DNA of 64,000 nucleotides, taken from Apostichopus japonicus. Its lineage: Eukaryota; Echinodermata; Holothuroidea; Aspidochirotida; Stichopodidae. Location: the NCBI RefSeq assembly GCF_037975245.1, contig NC_092575.1, positions 23,291,841 to 23,355,840 on the forward strand, written 5' to 3'. The notes under the pieces were generated by a model, which saw only the letters and a list, made by a program, of their open reading frames with translations, did not search any database and was not told the origin of the DNA. The stretch's first letter is position 1. Each line of letters starts with the position of its first letter. Below, piece by piece: positions 1-13,617 of the stretch. Both the position numbers and the translations under genes were made by a program.

Positions 1-274
1 ATGTAGGGTACCACAACAATGCCTGAAGGTACATTTCCATACTATTTTTAAAGTTTCAGGAATCGTAATTTAATAACCTGGGCATATTCTTCCACCTAAA
101 ACAAACTGGTAGTCTTGTGGTTAGAATGCTCACGGTGAGTATGCAGATAATTACAACTGGCATGAGCGGAATCTTGTAGTAAAAATTAGCTCTGCGGGAT
201 AACTCGAACTAAACTGGAATGTAGATTCAGAAAGACGGTGCTGTATACGACGCATATACAGCGTTGTCTTTTCT

Positions 275-500
275 ATATCATCTTATCTATACCGTCTTAT
301 TAATACCGTCTCATCTATACCGTCTTATCTATACCGTCTTATCTATACCGTCTTATCTATACCGTCTTATCTATACCGTCTTATTAATACCGCCTTATCT
401 ATACCGTCTTATCTATACTGTCTTATCTATACCGTCTCATCTATACCGTCTTATCTATACTGTCTTACTTATACCGTCTTATCTAAACCGTCTTATCTAT
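275..500. repeat. 14 bp minisatellite (CTATACCGTCTTAT)n
   Basis: About sixteen consecutive copies of CTATACCGTCTTAT occur with single-base variants (TTAATACC, TCATCT, ATACTG). Because the unit is 14 bp, it stays open over several units and gives a spurious repetitive 97-codon frame on the plus strand. I read it as non-coding. Confidence 0.9.
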
Positions 501-2311
501 CATCAGCAAAAAAAAAAAACATTACAAAGGAAGAAAAAACATCGAATAGCAAGTTAAAAAGACGAAGATTAAAAGTAACCAAATATTAATGATTGTGAAG
601 TACAATAAAAACTGACAAATCTTCCGCGATGTATGAGAATATAGCAACAAGATTATCTGGTGTTTCAATTCCAGCAGGATTGTAAGTTTCATCTCCGAAG
701 TTTAAACATATGTCACAGAAATTAACAACGGATTTATGAAGAAATGTTAATCAAATAAGAAACTCTAAATACAGTTCAGCCGAACGAAGTATCCCTTTAT
801 TGGTCATTGTATGACAACCTTGGTCGCCTCGTGTCATTTAACGAACATTTTGACGTAATTTATGTTTTATAATGATGTGAATATGATATCATGAAAGTGT
901 ATGTTCTAAATTTATGATTGAGGCTGAAGGTAATGACATAATCCCTTAAAAGTTAACAATCAACAGCCCGGAGGGTTTATAGCCGTTGAAATACAGGGAC
1001 ATTCTCCTTATAAGTTGGCAAGCGTCCTCGGCGTGCAGTGGGCGTCATAACATAAAGTTGCCAAGGGCCCTTAGACTGTATAGGAGGCACTATAGATTTG
1101 AGAAGGCTCGTAAATGTTGTTCGAATGCCTCGAGGCCGATATTTCAAAGACTTTTGAGATTGGACTCGGTGCCCCAGTCGACAGGGAGGAGATGCAAGCC
1201 ATCCGACGGTTAATGTAGGTTTCCCGGGCCCCGTCAATGACTTAATCGAACAAGTATGTATTCTGATCATTTTATTTGTGCCTCGCATACCCCGCTGGTT
1301 TCCACTTCTAGGGCCTCCCTTTCGTTCTGTGGTCCCGAGGCCGCTAAATTCGCCTCGACAACCGAGTAATGTGATCGACCAATAAATACAAATATGACGT
1401 TGTCCCTCCAGAATGCATCCCTCCGAGTCGCGCTGTCTCATACCCTATAGTGTAGTGTAAAAGGTGGCATTATGCATTTCTCTTGACTTCCCCGTATATC
1501 ACTTTCATGTGCGATGCCTCAACTCAAGAAGATGTGAAAGTTCTCTTCGCGACTTATGCATGATTCATTACAAGTCAAAAACGTTTGGAACTTGCGATGG
1601 GGACTCTTATTCGCGTTGCGAACCAATTACCTTCAAATTGAAAAACTATAGGTGACATAATAGATAAAGGCAACAGGGCTTCCACTGTCTGTCCATGTAT
1701 TTCACATTGGTACAATCATCTTATGCCCCCTCCCTGCGATGGTTGACACAGGATATGAAGCTAGGCAAACACACCAACTGCTGCAGTGTAGAATAATATC
1801 GTCTAAGATGTCATCATCTACAGAGTATGATCTTATACCTGTCATGACCATTGACCTATTTATCTTATGGTGACATGTTAACGAATGGTGTAATAAAAAC
1901 CTACACAATTATTACCAGGTCTAGTTTCGTTTTTCGTTTCTTTAATGGTTTCTTCTTCTTTTTTCAATTTCTTTTTTGTCTCTTCTCCGGTTCTTATCGA
2001 TAAGGATAATTAACCTATTTACCTTTCACTGCCAAGTATATATGCTAATGATGGTAACAATCCGAGACATTTTTTTTTTCTTTTTCGAACCATGTAGCTT
2101 TTTTTCTTTCTTTTTCGTTCATTTCGTTTTGAATCTCTTAAGTTTCATATCAGGATCATTTAACCTAATTTATCTCCCAATGTCAAGTCTGCGAATGATC
2201 GAAACAATTCTGAGACAATTCTTTCCCACCATATAGTTTCGTATTTTGGAGTCTTTTTTAAATTTAATTCGCTTTGATTACTGTCGAGGTAGTGGTCATA
2301 GGTCATAGTGG

Positions 2312-2315
<4 letters not shown>

Positions 2316-2375
<60 letters not shown>

Positions 2376-2414
2376 GTATATATATATATTTATATATATA
2401 TATATTTATATATA

Positions 2415-2461
<47 letters not shown>

Positions 2462-2462
2462 C
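2316..2462. repeat. (TA)n dinucleotide array
   Basis: Nearly pure TA repeat with occasional TG or TT interruptions, about 145 bp. Both strands give open Ile-Tyr frames that are artefacts. Confidence 0.95.
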
Positions 2463-3339
2463 AATACATATATTTGTAGATAAATTCCCCAACAACAATT
2501 AACGATTCCTGGCACATGACAACATGTGATAGTTCTTTTAAACATTTAAATTTCGGTTAATTTTGAAAAGATTTGTTAACGTTATCTTACAAACTGTTTT
2601 GCTTTCTTATTTTTGATAGAAAAAAATAAATCCACAATGCTCAAAAATTGTGTAATGATTAAACAATTTTCTTTCATTTATTACTATTTATTTACTTATT
2701 CCTTAAGGGAATAAACTATGGTTACCTGATTGCACGACGTCAAACAAAAAAATTGTCAAACTAGATGCATCTTCCGGGAAGACACTTTTAAAAATTTGGT
2801 TTGTAGGCCATACAAAACAGGTCGATTCAATAGCAAGCTGTGAAAACCACTCGACTTGGGCGACAGGGCTGCATAGCCATGGCGTGCGTCTATTTAGTTT
2901 CCTGAAGTATTGCCCTTATTAGGATTCCCCTCTGCGAATGAACTCCGTTACATATATATATCTTCCGGAAGAAATCTCAACAACAGGATCGAAGGTGAAG
3001 ATTAAAACAAATTTGATCTTACCGAAGGATGTTAAATCAAGTGTGTGAATATGTGTAAGAGCACTTTGTACTTCGAAAGCATCAAAACTACGTACAGTAC
3101 CTGAACGATCGAATAAGAATATACATATTTTTTTGGTCGCTGCTAAAGAGGCCCGAAACAAATATGCCAATTCTCTTTAGAACTGTAATGTTCAGTTTTG
3201 AATATATTTTCAGTTAATGTATCAATATTCTACGATATAATGAAATTAAAGATGGTGATTTATCCCAAATTGACCGTTTACCAATTCAAATTTAAAGATT
3301 GTTTGATTAATTTGATATGTGTTAAGTTTTATTTATACA

Positions 3340-3425
3340 TACATACATACATATAATATATATATATATTATATAATATATATATATATAATATAATATA
3401 TATATTATATATACATTATATTATA

Positions 3426-3480
<55 letters not shown>
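3340..3480. repeat. interrupted (TA)n / (ATAC)n array
   Basis: A short (CATA)n start passes into TATAATATAT-type interrupted TA repeats and then a pure (TA)n block. The alternating orientation of TATAATA and TATTATA blocks makes it locally self-complementary. Confidence 0.9.
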
Positions 3481-3481
<1 letters not shown>

Positions 3482-4839
3482 TAACTTGTCTTCATTAAAG
3501 AACTATTTGATATGTCTTGCTTGTAAACTTAACTTTTTATCTTTCAAGAATATTAAAGTCACTATTCAGCGGTGCATCAAAACCCCTTCCCTTGGTTTCA
3601 TCATAAGATAGCCTAAGTATGATATTTCAGTTTTTATACACTGATGTTACTATTTGTACGCAGCAGCCCACGGTCAATATTATTCCAATGGTAAACTGTT
3701 CCTGATGGCTAAATTTAGATATCCGTTCTCCTTAACCGTTCAAACAGTTTGACCGCAATTGTTGACCTCATCCATCTAATTTTTAGAGTTTTCAAGTATA
3801 TCATTGTAACATCATCACGTCTTCAGAATATATAGAGTCAGGGTACCAACTTAACGACACCTTAACGCGATTACAGTTTTACAGATACGAATCCGGCAAT
3901 TTTCACCAGGCCTCAGAGGGAATTACCGTTTTAAATGCAACTTAAATGAGCACATGTCCTCGAAACAACTCGATTTTCTCTCTGGAAAAGCCCGAGGTTA
4001 TTGTCTTTGGCGATCTAATTGAGAAAGATATAAGGCATCAACACACTACGTCTAAGCATGCTTGAAAAACTAATAGCAACTTTATGAAATTTCCGTCGTC
4101 TATGGCAATAAAACATAAAATTGAAAAGAATGCGGTAACTGCTTTGACAAGAAAATTTGGATATATGTATATATTCTTAAACTATTGATCTTATGAAGTA
4201 AATAACAACAATAATAATAATTATAATAATAAGTGTGCCCAGAAACATTCTTAAACTATCTACAGGTAAATTTGCAGTATCCATTTTCACATTTTACGAT
4301 AAAGTCTTGGAGTTGCAATATATCAAGCTATGAGAAAAATTCCCGCTTGCCATAACAAATTTACTCAATTATGGAATAATTTAACAAGAAAAGAAGAAAC
4401 AAATACTATATTAAGTTTGATGCATCATGTGTAAATAATATACATTTCCCATCTACCCAAAAGCCCATCCTCCTATTGGGAAAAGATGAGAAGAAGAAGA
4501 AGAAAAAAAAGTGTAACAAAATTTGGATTTTGTTTTGAGGGTTCATGTTTCGGTATCACATTTAATCAGCAGCGAGAAAATGGATGAAACGATCCAGCAA
4601 GAGATGAAATTTGAGGGTTTTGGTTTACAACCGGGTGACGCCAAGTCGGAGCAGGTTACAGGAGGTGAAAAAATATCCAAGAATGACGTAAACACAATTA
4701 AAGCAACTTGCCGAAATATATAGAGTTGCGATGTTTGGAATTAGTTGGATCATATTTTGGTCTTAATCTGATTTCTTTCTATGTCAACTTACTCAAATTA
4801 TTACACACAAAAACGTTTGATAAATAGATAAATGATAAA

Positions 4840-4857
4840 TATATATCTATCTATCTA

Positions 4858-4907
<50 letters not shown>
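4840..4907. repeat. (CTAT)n followed by (TA)n
   Basis: A few ATCT units run into about 45 bp of pure TA repeat. Confidence 0.9.
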
Positions 4908-4915
<8 letters not shown>

Positions 4916-6756
4916 CATCTTCTTTGGAAAAAAGCCATTTCAAGTGCCAATATTATTATTAATCACTTGAACGAAAATCTACATAAATATGAATGTTATG
5001 ATTTAAGTATTATTTTGTGTATGTAGAATGTTGTCGCTGTAATGTAACTGTTTGTAGAAGTACGTAAGCGTTATGATAAGACGTCTTATGCCGATAAACC
5101 GTAGGCATTGTTAGTATTTATTATAATTAACTGCAAGTAATTCCACAGACACGCTAACGTAATGACTTTTGTTTCACCTGTGTTTAGAGTTTACTGTTGG
5201 AATGAGCTATCGATGACAAGAGACGTGACACTTTCAACTTCAATTGAATAGAACGCTTTAAGTTGGGTACAGTATATACTGAAAATATTGAAGTAATTTA
5301 ATACAAATCATATAGTTGCAACCATAGATGTTAGTAATGAAAACATTATCAGTATATATAAATAACACATGTATCATCCATGTTTATGCAGAGTTAGATT
5401 ACCACGGAAATATGAAATCATGTTGAAAGAATGAAGTACATGAAATGATGAATGATCGTATTGGATATCTATTGAATGTATTACAGTGGGTATGTTAATC
5501 GTTAAGTTTACGTTGTTGTTTTCTTTTTACCTGCAAACGTAATACAATGTGTGTGATGTACATGTAGTATTTATAGTACATGTATAGTGTAATTACATGG
5601 TATATTAATTGTTCCACAGTAAAACAACATATATATGTATATATTAACTAAAGTACATCCTAGTTTTACGGATATCCTCTGTAAACGTATTCTTCATCCA
5701 TTGTTACTTTGTAATGCACCTCTAAAGTTGTCCTTGCATTTATTAGAGATTATCAGTTAACAATTATTCTGTACTCGCTCTACCTATATCCGTCCATTCT
5801 CTTCCTATAGGCCTTTGACGACTAATTCCGCATATTCACATGAAATATCATGTTATAAATACGATGTTGAAAATGTATAGCCCCAAACCTTAATTCACAA
5901 GGCATCGTCTTTTCAGTTCATCATATCGGTGTTTCATTTCGGTACGAACATATTAGATTCGGCGTAAATTCCCTACGAGCTTTGGTTCATTCTGTAGGCT
6001 CGTTTCGTCAAGGGGATATGCAGTTCAAACCGCCGTGTGCGACGAAAGGTTAACATACTTCCGATATGGGAACGATTTTTGGTTCAACTTACCTCTGGGA
6101 TCGAAGCATTTTAACCCAAGGGGTCGATTTACCTGATTCTGCCAACTAAAATTCAATTGAGAAATCTTTCTCTGCCTGACTTCATATGGTACGAAATACA
6201 AAACAGTTGCAAAGATCTGATGATCTTATTTGATAAAGGTTCTTCGTATCCTGGCGCTGTTCCCACTTGTGGCTGTACGGAAAGGTTTATCAGTGACTTC
6301 ATGTCAACGCAATCGAATGCGTGAGTTTCTCTCTCGGGTCTGAAGTATGACGGTTCACTCTTTAATTAATTGTTGATGATTGTAACACTTGTAGAAAAGT
6401 ATGAATTTTATCTCTCTCTTACGTTTAATTCTAATGTTTAATTGACCCTGCGTACTAACTTATACCTTACTGAAAGTAGATCATTCTCAAAGGAGTCATT
6501 ATTTCATTTAACAGTTAATTTCATGGAATATTTCGATTTCTGATAAATGAAAATGGATGATAAAAACAGGATAAAGTTAACTTTATTTAAGTGTACCAAC
6601 TGTGTCAGAAAGTAAGGGTGAGTAAGACAATGGAACCTTTACAAGAACTATCATTACACCCTGTTCATACCGTAATGCAATGATTTGATTTTATCACCAG
6701 ACTTTATTCACAATGTACTATTCATGCACGTTTGATCAACTACGGCAAGAGATGTT

Positions 6757-6863
<107 letters not shown>

Positions 6864-7998
6864 GAAGTCGGAACTGATCTTGTGAATCCCCATTTAACGT
6901 CTGACTTCTAATGGATCTGAAAATCATGACAGGAATTCAACTTTGAGTGAAACAAGAAGAGGAAGAAAAAGTTCCGGGATGGATCATAAAATATGGTTAA
7001 TTTGAAAGGTTTTGTTATCTTTTGCAAAGACAGCAACATATCGTTTGAATGCAAAATGGCATCTTAAACAATCAAGTACCTCAAGTACATGCTACACTCA
7101 ACATTGCCAACCATCTAAAGTAGATGGATAATATTTCTCAAGGTCACTATCTTTGACGCATCATGGTCACCATCGCACAGGCTTGTAAAAACTCGAGTGT
7201 AAAATGATAAGGGGGAATGAAAGCCATCTTGGTTCTTATAAACGTGTGTGTTTGACAATGTCTCAAGCAAGACAGAAAGATTTATGCACGATACACATCC
7301 TGCCTGGTAGTAGAAGGATGCGCATTTGTTTAACATGTGCTAATACTTAGAGAGTCCTTTCGTTTGCACAGAAAACAAGTCATATATCACCTCAACTTTG
7401 ACGCACCGCTGATAACGAAAGAAAAAAACGCTGGTCGTATGATTGATAGCAAAAAGGCACGAGGTCTGTAGGTTAAAGTTAGCTAAAAGATCTCGCTCTA
7501 TGGTTAGTAAAATGGACGAGAGGTAAACGTGAATTCAATTAATACAGAAAAGGGAATTTTAATAACTACTCTAAGGTATATTAAAATACGTTAAACAAGG
7601 CCTAAACTAACTTTCCGATGTGTTGAAGAGACGGACATGAGTGACAGAAGGGCTGTACTTGAAGATGAAGCATGCTAGTAGAGATATGACGGTCCTGACG
7701 TATATTCTGTATAAACATGTCTGCTTGTCATAGTGTATAGACACAATGCCCTAGATCCATGTTGAAGGTAGTGGATTAAGTTGTAGAATAACGTTACATT
7801 TTCTTTTGTCTTCGTCTAACTAATGGCACATTGTTAACTGACAAGAACTGGTTCTGTCCTTTCGTTAGTTAAATATTAAATTCTCCCTTGATCATTTATA
7901 AGCAGATCCACACGTTAAAATTTATACTAAATTATATACTAAAGACTAATTTGAAAGACTATAGACGGGATACTAAGTCGTATACTTGTGACTTCTTC

Positions 7999-8384
7999 CA
8001 GCGACGTAGCCAGAAATTTGCAGGGGGTGGGCACATTTTGCAATTGATATGGGGGAGGGGTCTAAGGGGAGGGAGTGTCGATTGCTAGCTTAGCTTCATA
8101 CCATGCTGTTCGTGTAACAACGTATGACGATTCATAGAAAGGATGAGAACGCACGTTGTCGTCGTCGTTGTGCATACGGTTCATCATCTTACAAACTAAG
8201 TAGCTGAATCAGTTGGCCTGAATGTTACTACGATATCTTATAATGGAGTTAACGGAGCTGACGGGTATTCACGATCAAAAGAGCACTGACAAAATACCAT
8301 ACTAGAAAAAAACAGTTTTTACATTTTTTCGACACTGAAAGGGGGGAGCAGTTGCTCCCACTGCTCCCCCTGGCTACGTCCCTG
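7999..8384 (+). mobile_element. hAT-type miniature element, family 1, copy A
   Basis: The 386 bp unit opens with CAGCGACGTAGCC and closes with GGCTACGTCCCTG, which are inverted repeats of each other apart from one base. The flanks are ACTTCTTC (7,991-7,998) and ACTTGTTC (8,385-8,392), an 8 bp target-site duplication with one mismatch. CAG-type termini plus an 8 bp duplication are the hallmark of the hAT superfamily. No transposase frame is present, so it is non-autonomous. Its right half matches copy B at 44,882-45,405 in opposite orientation, including the GACACTGAAAG segment and a GAGTTAACGGAGCTGACG segment. Confidence 0.88.
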
Positions 8385-11300
8385 ACTTGTTCCACGGAAG
8401 AAAGGCTATGAACCCTCTCTTCTGAGTAACATGACGCAATCACCATGCGTTAAGATGCGCTGACCACAAAGTACGTGCACATAGTATATACGTATACTAA
8501 CATATCAAACACGCCATTTTTAAGAATGAGTAAGAGACGCGGTATACATTACTATATTGTAGCACCATAGTGGCGCATAGTCTTTATTAATGACAACGAG
8601 GTAAATGTCATCCGTGTCTCTGTACTGAACATAGAACAAACCCACCAATAAAAACAGCAAGGTCGTAAATAGTCCATATATTTCTAGGCGCACAAGAAAT
8701 ACCAATGGCATGTCTTTAAACAGCTGTAAAAGTTCGGGTGTATGCATGTATACGTAATCAACTAATACTAGATTTAATTTATTACGTAACGTATAGTTCT
8801 ATTTAATACAACTGAGTATAGGCTAGTGAAGAAACGTCTGCTTTCATGCATATAAAAGAGCACACAATGAATTTCGGTTAATTGTCTCCGAATAGTGGCG
8901 CTAAGGAGGTATGAAGTATATTAGTTCACTGTGACGTCATTATTCCTTTCGATCGATTTTATGCGCAAAACGAAAGAAATTGAGGTAACGATTGTTGCTG
9001 ATTACTTGATGTAGAACGTATTCAGGAGAAAACATATTTAATTAAAAATAAAGACATATTTCTCACATTTATTTGTTTCTTTGTTTTTAGTTTTTAGTGG
9101 CACAATTATTGCTTCTCTGAAATGGATCGACATTAAAAATGAGGCTTTACTTCTCTATTCATTCCGTGTTAACTGTCTTTAATACTGGTTAAAAGCTTAT
9201 CATAATGTAAAATAAATAAAAGTATATGAATGTTTCAACAAACTATTTGAAGATGTTACAGAATTTCTTTGTTCCTTACATTTACGTTGATACTTAATAT
9301 GTATATTACCAAGTTGTATGCCAAATACTCGCTGTTTTGGCCTCATATTACTACTCGATTTAATGATTTATTGTGAAGGTGAATGTTCTACCAACTGTCT
9401 TTGAACCACAGTTGACATATTGAAATAATCAGCTTGTACTGAAACTCTCTTGCCGTTATACAAAAATGTTAAACGTAACCTAAAAATTTCATTGATTAGA
9501 ACCATTGGAATGCCAGAATTCTGAGTCACAAGCTTTTAAGATTGTCGTGTTTCTCTCTTAATTTAAGTGGGACTAGAGTGGTTGCTATTTTCGCTCGCGC
9601 TCCTCCGTGTCAAAAATGAGGGTCCGAAGAGGTATTGTATGTTCCTTGCGTGTAGCTACTGGTAGTTAACCAAAACAAGTTTGTTATTCGATATGTCAAC
9701 TTTGGATGTCTCACGCAGAACATTCGGCGCCATAATGATGAACTATGGCTGGTTTCATGGCGCAAAAGAAACGTTGACAGAACAACTAAAAGTGTGTTTT
9801 AAAAGATAAAAACAGGATAGTTTCGGTTACAAGGATAAACAATACCGCAGATGAAATCGATTTTAGACCATGCTTTGGCAATCGTGAAACTGCTACAGCC
9901 TACGGTTATTTCTTAACATCTAAATAGATTAACAAGCTATATTGGTATGCTAATTCAAATTTATTTTAGTTATGTTTATACCGAAAGAAGAGGCATTGGA
10001 AATAACCGAACGATCCCTTTTCTTTGCTTTGAAAATGTTAGATGAGACTACGAATTGTGACTTATATCACAAGATGACATCAGGTAACCAGTTGACCATG
10101 AATGGATCTTATGATAAATGAATTAAGGTGCATATCCAGTGATACGATATGGATTTGAGGAAATATTTACATCCTTCATATAAGAAGTTTTATTATCTTT
10201 TAATATCTTTTAATCCATGAGAACACTAAACTTTTTTGAAATTTATCAATGATGTTTTAGCAATCTCCATAGTATTATCAGTTGGCAACGGTTTCTAAAA
10301 CGAATGACGTCATAATCACGTGCTCCACAATATTCATCACGTGTTTGACCTATATTACCTTTCGGAAGTCGCTGATAACGTCGAGAGAATATACATCCAT
10401 AAAGCCATAAACCTATTTTGTGGCATTTCAATCGATTCAGGAAGAGGTATAAATCAGACGAAAATGCAATATAATTTCACGCTTTTCATACCTTATCTCC
10501 CTTGATGATCATAAACTAAATATACGTACTTGCTTCAATGCACTTGTATTTTCTTCCTTTACTATACCAAAGAGGCAAGTTTGGATACAAATTATACTAT
10601 CACGGATTCATCTGGTTTAAATACGTCAAAAGATAAAGGCCAAACTCCTATAGAGAAGCATATCGAAACAACTTTTTAAATTAAAGGTTTCAAGTCTACT
10701 TTGGTTATCTTCATCTTCCGTTTTCTTTGCCGTCTTAATATTATGATTGTCAAAAAAAAAAAAATTAAAATACTGTATATCTTTGCTTCCAAAATGCCCC
10801 GGAATATACAAAACTATCGTTTGGAACATCTGACTGTAATTACATATAACTTATATAACCAATAACATATAACTTATTATTATATCATTTCAGTATTACA
10901 TAGCGTTATCGATACGTGTAAACGTAAGTGTAAAATAAAACTCCAAGGACACAGACACCCGTGCAATCATCAATTTTTGGCAAATATGATAGAGGTCTTT
11001 TTGGTAATCAACTTCTTCGGAAAAGCTGGTTCCATATGGGAGAAATCCTTGTCTTAAATATTTAAAAAGGGATTTCGTTCTTGCAGATGTGTGTTGTCAT
11101 ATTACAACTAGCATTTTACACTTTCAGTTCAAAGTTTCTGTTGATTTGTTTTCCTCATATTTTTAAGTTAGAATGCTAAAATGTTGGAAACAACTGCCAT
11201 TATTAGGTCATGTTAAGAACTTCACCTGAATAGCTTACATTTAAAAAAATTGCAAAAATTCATCTGTATTGCAGAAACCTTTGATGTATTGGTCTTTAAC

Positions 11301-13524
11301 ACGATTGCTCCAAGGAGTATGGTTGGAACAAATGACATTTGAGTCAAGATTAAATTCGAAAACGTATCAAAAATTATTTCTGACCAATTCTAATAAAATC
11401 TGTCACTCATTTGCACCGTTAAAAGTTTCTGTTATGTTTTTTAGTCACTGTCGAGACGAAAGAGAAAGAAAACAGACTATGTTTTTCAGAATTCCTGATA
11501 AGATAAGCACATCTATTTACGATTAGAAATGAATTTGAATGACGTAATACGAATCACTTAGCCTTGAACTAAATTATCCCCTGGGAAAACTGTCAAGAAG
11601 ACGTATGAAAGGGTTTAAATGTCCAACTACCAATCCAAGATATAGTAATAATCGTTTTAATATGGCATGCCGCGTCCAGGCAATGAATAGTATAGGCTAT
11701 ATTTTTGGATATCACGGCAATTAACGAGGTTCTCTCGTGTGATTAACTATATCTACTGATATTACACACTTAACGTGATCTTGGTAGTGAGAACAAATCA
11801 CTGTATTTGTAGATTCACGTTTTTCGTCAGGTTCTTTTGTAGGAACCTATTAATCCAGAGAATCTAGGTTAAGACTATTCAAACATTATCTAAACATTAC
11901 TTTTATCTATTTGTAGGCGACTTTTTTATTGCTTTTGTTACTTTTCTCGATTTTTCAACACTGAAGTCCCATAACATATAGCGTTTCCTTAGCTTGATTA
12001 TAATATTGTCTTATTTCGAATCTTGACGTGTTGACGATTTCGAAAATATGCTTTCCTGATGATGCCTCTGGGTTAATTCATTTTTTAAACTCGAACAGAA
12101 TCATTAATAACTTGATAAAATAAAGGGTCCGATTTAGGTTGCTCAATTTGCAACCTTTTTTTAAAATTATTCTTCTGAAAAAATGCTTTTAATTATGGTG
12201 AACAAACGTATCCAGCTTTATTTAAAAAAAAAAAAAGATAAAACAAATATAAAAAAAAAATTAAAAAAATGATATTTGAAGTAAACTCGTTAAAAGAAAA
12301 GAAAAACGCAATGACGTAATACGTAGCCATGAGAGTGGAAGAGGTGAATGACAATTTATTTGGTGGACAAGGACCGTTTAAATGTGTCATAAGCTTACGG
12401 CAATGTTATTAAGAGAGAGCATAACCTACTGAGCAAACATATGTCTTGCGCACTGTATAACAGAAATACCAGATATCAAAATATCAGATTGTGCTTTTTA
12501 TTTTACTAATATCAGTCGATGCTGTAATCCAATTGCCAAAGTACCTTACCCCTCTATTTCAGCTATTGTGATTTTTTTTTTAAATAATTTGGGCTGCTGT
12601 TGTTAAAGGTGGCGTGCTTTGAAGATGTGCAAGAATTAATCAACGTTGTTAAATATTTTCATTACAAATCTATGCCCAATATTAGATAGCGTTTCTTGAA
12701 TAAGTCTTGACGCAATCCCCAAACTACCCAAAAGTAACATGAACAAATAAAATAATTTTCAACTTCAGAAGCTGATGCCTTTTTATAATCATAAAATATG
12801 TAATACGATCGTGAGATGTACTACTTCTGTCACCAAAGATGACTTTATTGCATTTACTGAAGATGAACCACAAACGAGCCTACCGTGTAATTTAACGCCT
12901 GAGAAGAGGCCTTGTTTTAACGGACGACCTTATGATAACACGGTCTACGTGTCTTGCATTCTCAAGGGATAGGCTGTAAGCCATCTTTCGACATATCGCT
13001 TAAGTAGCTAATACACAAAGGTGTGAAAGCAGTGTAAAAGTATCATAATTGAACCCTTTATCCACTAAGAGGATTGAAAAGAGGATATTATCAAATGGTG
13101 ACAAATGAGTGATTAAAGTTGTGATCCTGCTTAACCCAAAGAAAAGAAAGTGTTAGGGGGGGGGGGGGCTTTATTAGCAAAATACACAGAAGCGAAGTTA
13201 TACAATGATCACTATGCTGTATCAATCAATACGGGGCCGCCTAACTGTTAATGGAATTAACCATCTCATTGACATGACAAGTTTAAACAGATGAGTCAGA
13301 ATTGAAGAGGACATAACGAAGATGTTATAAGGTATACATACTACTAAAGAAAGGTAAACGGGTGGATAATATAATAAGGAGGAGTGTCTTCCTGGAACGC
13401 CGTTCAAGCAAAAACAAAGACACACTGACGATTGGTGCTACATGTTAAGACAGAGGTAGAGAAAGAATGCAAGGGGTCAACAAGGTTGATACTCAAAATT
13501 AATAACATTGTACAAATAAGTTGC

Positions 13525-13527
<3 letters not shown>

Positions 13528-13601
<74 letters not shown>

Positions 13602-13617
13602 GTATATATATATATAC
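13528..13617. repeat. (TA)n array
   Basis: About 90 bp of TA repeat with one CG interruption near its right end. Spurious Ile-Tyr frames occur on both strands. Confidence 0.95.

Noticed and set aside
107-215. Sequence resembling a tRNA A-box (TAGTCTTGTGGTTAGAATGC)
   Set aside because: No matching B-box at a plausible distance and no cloverleaf could be drawn.
264-557. 97-codon frame of IYTVLSIPSHLYRL repeats
   Set aside because: Translation of the 14 bp minisatellite; no start context or splice sites support it.
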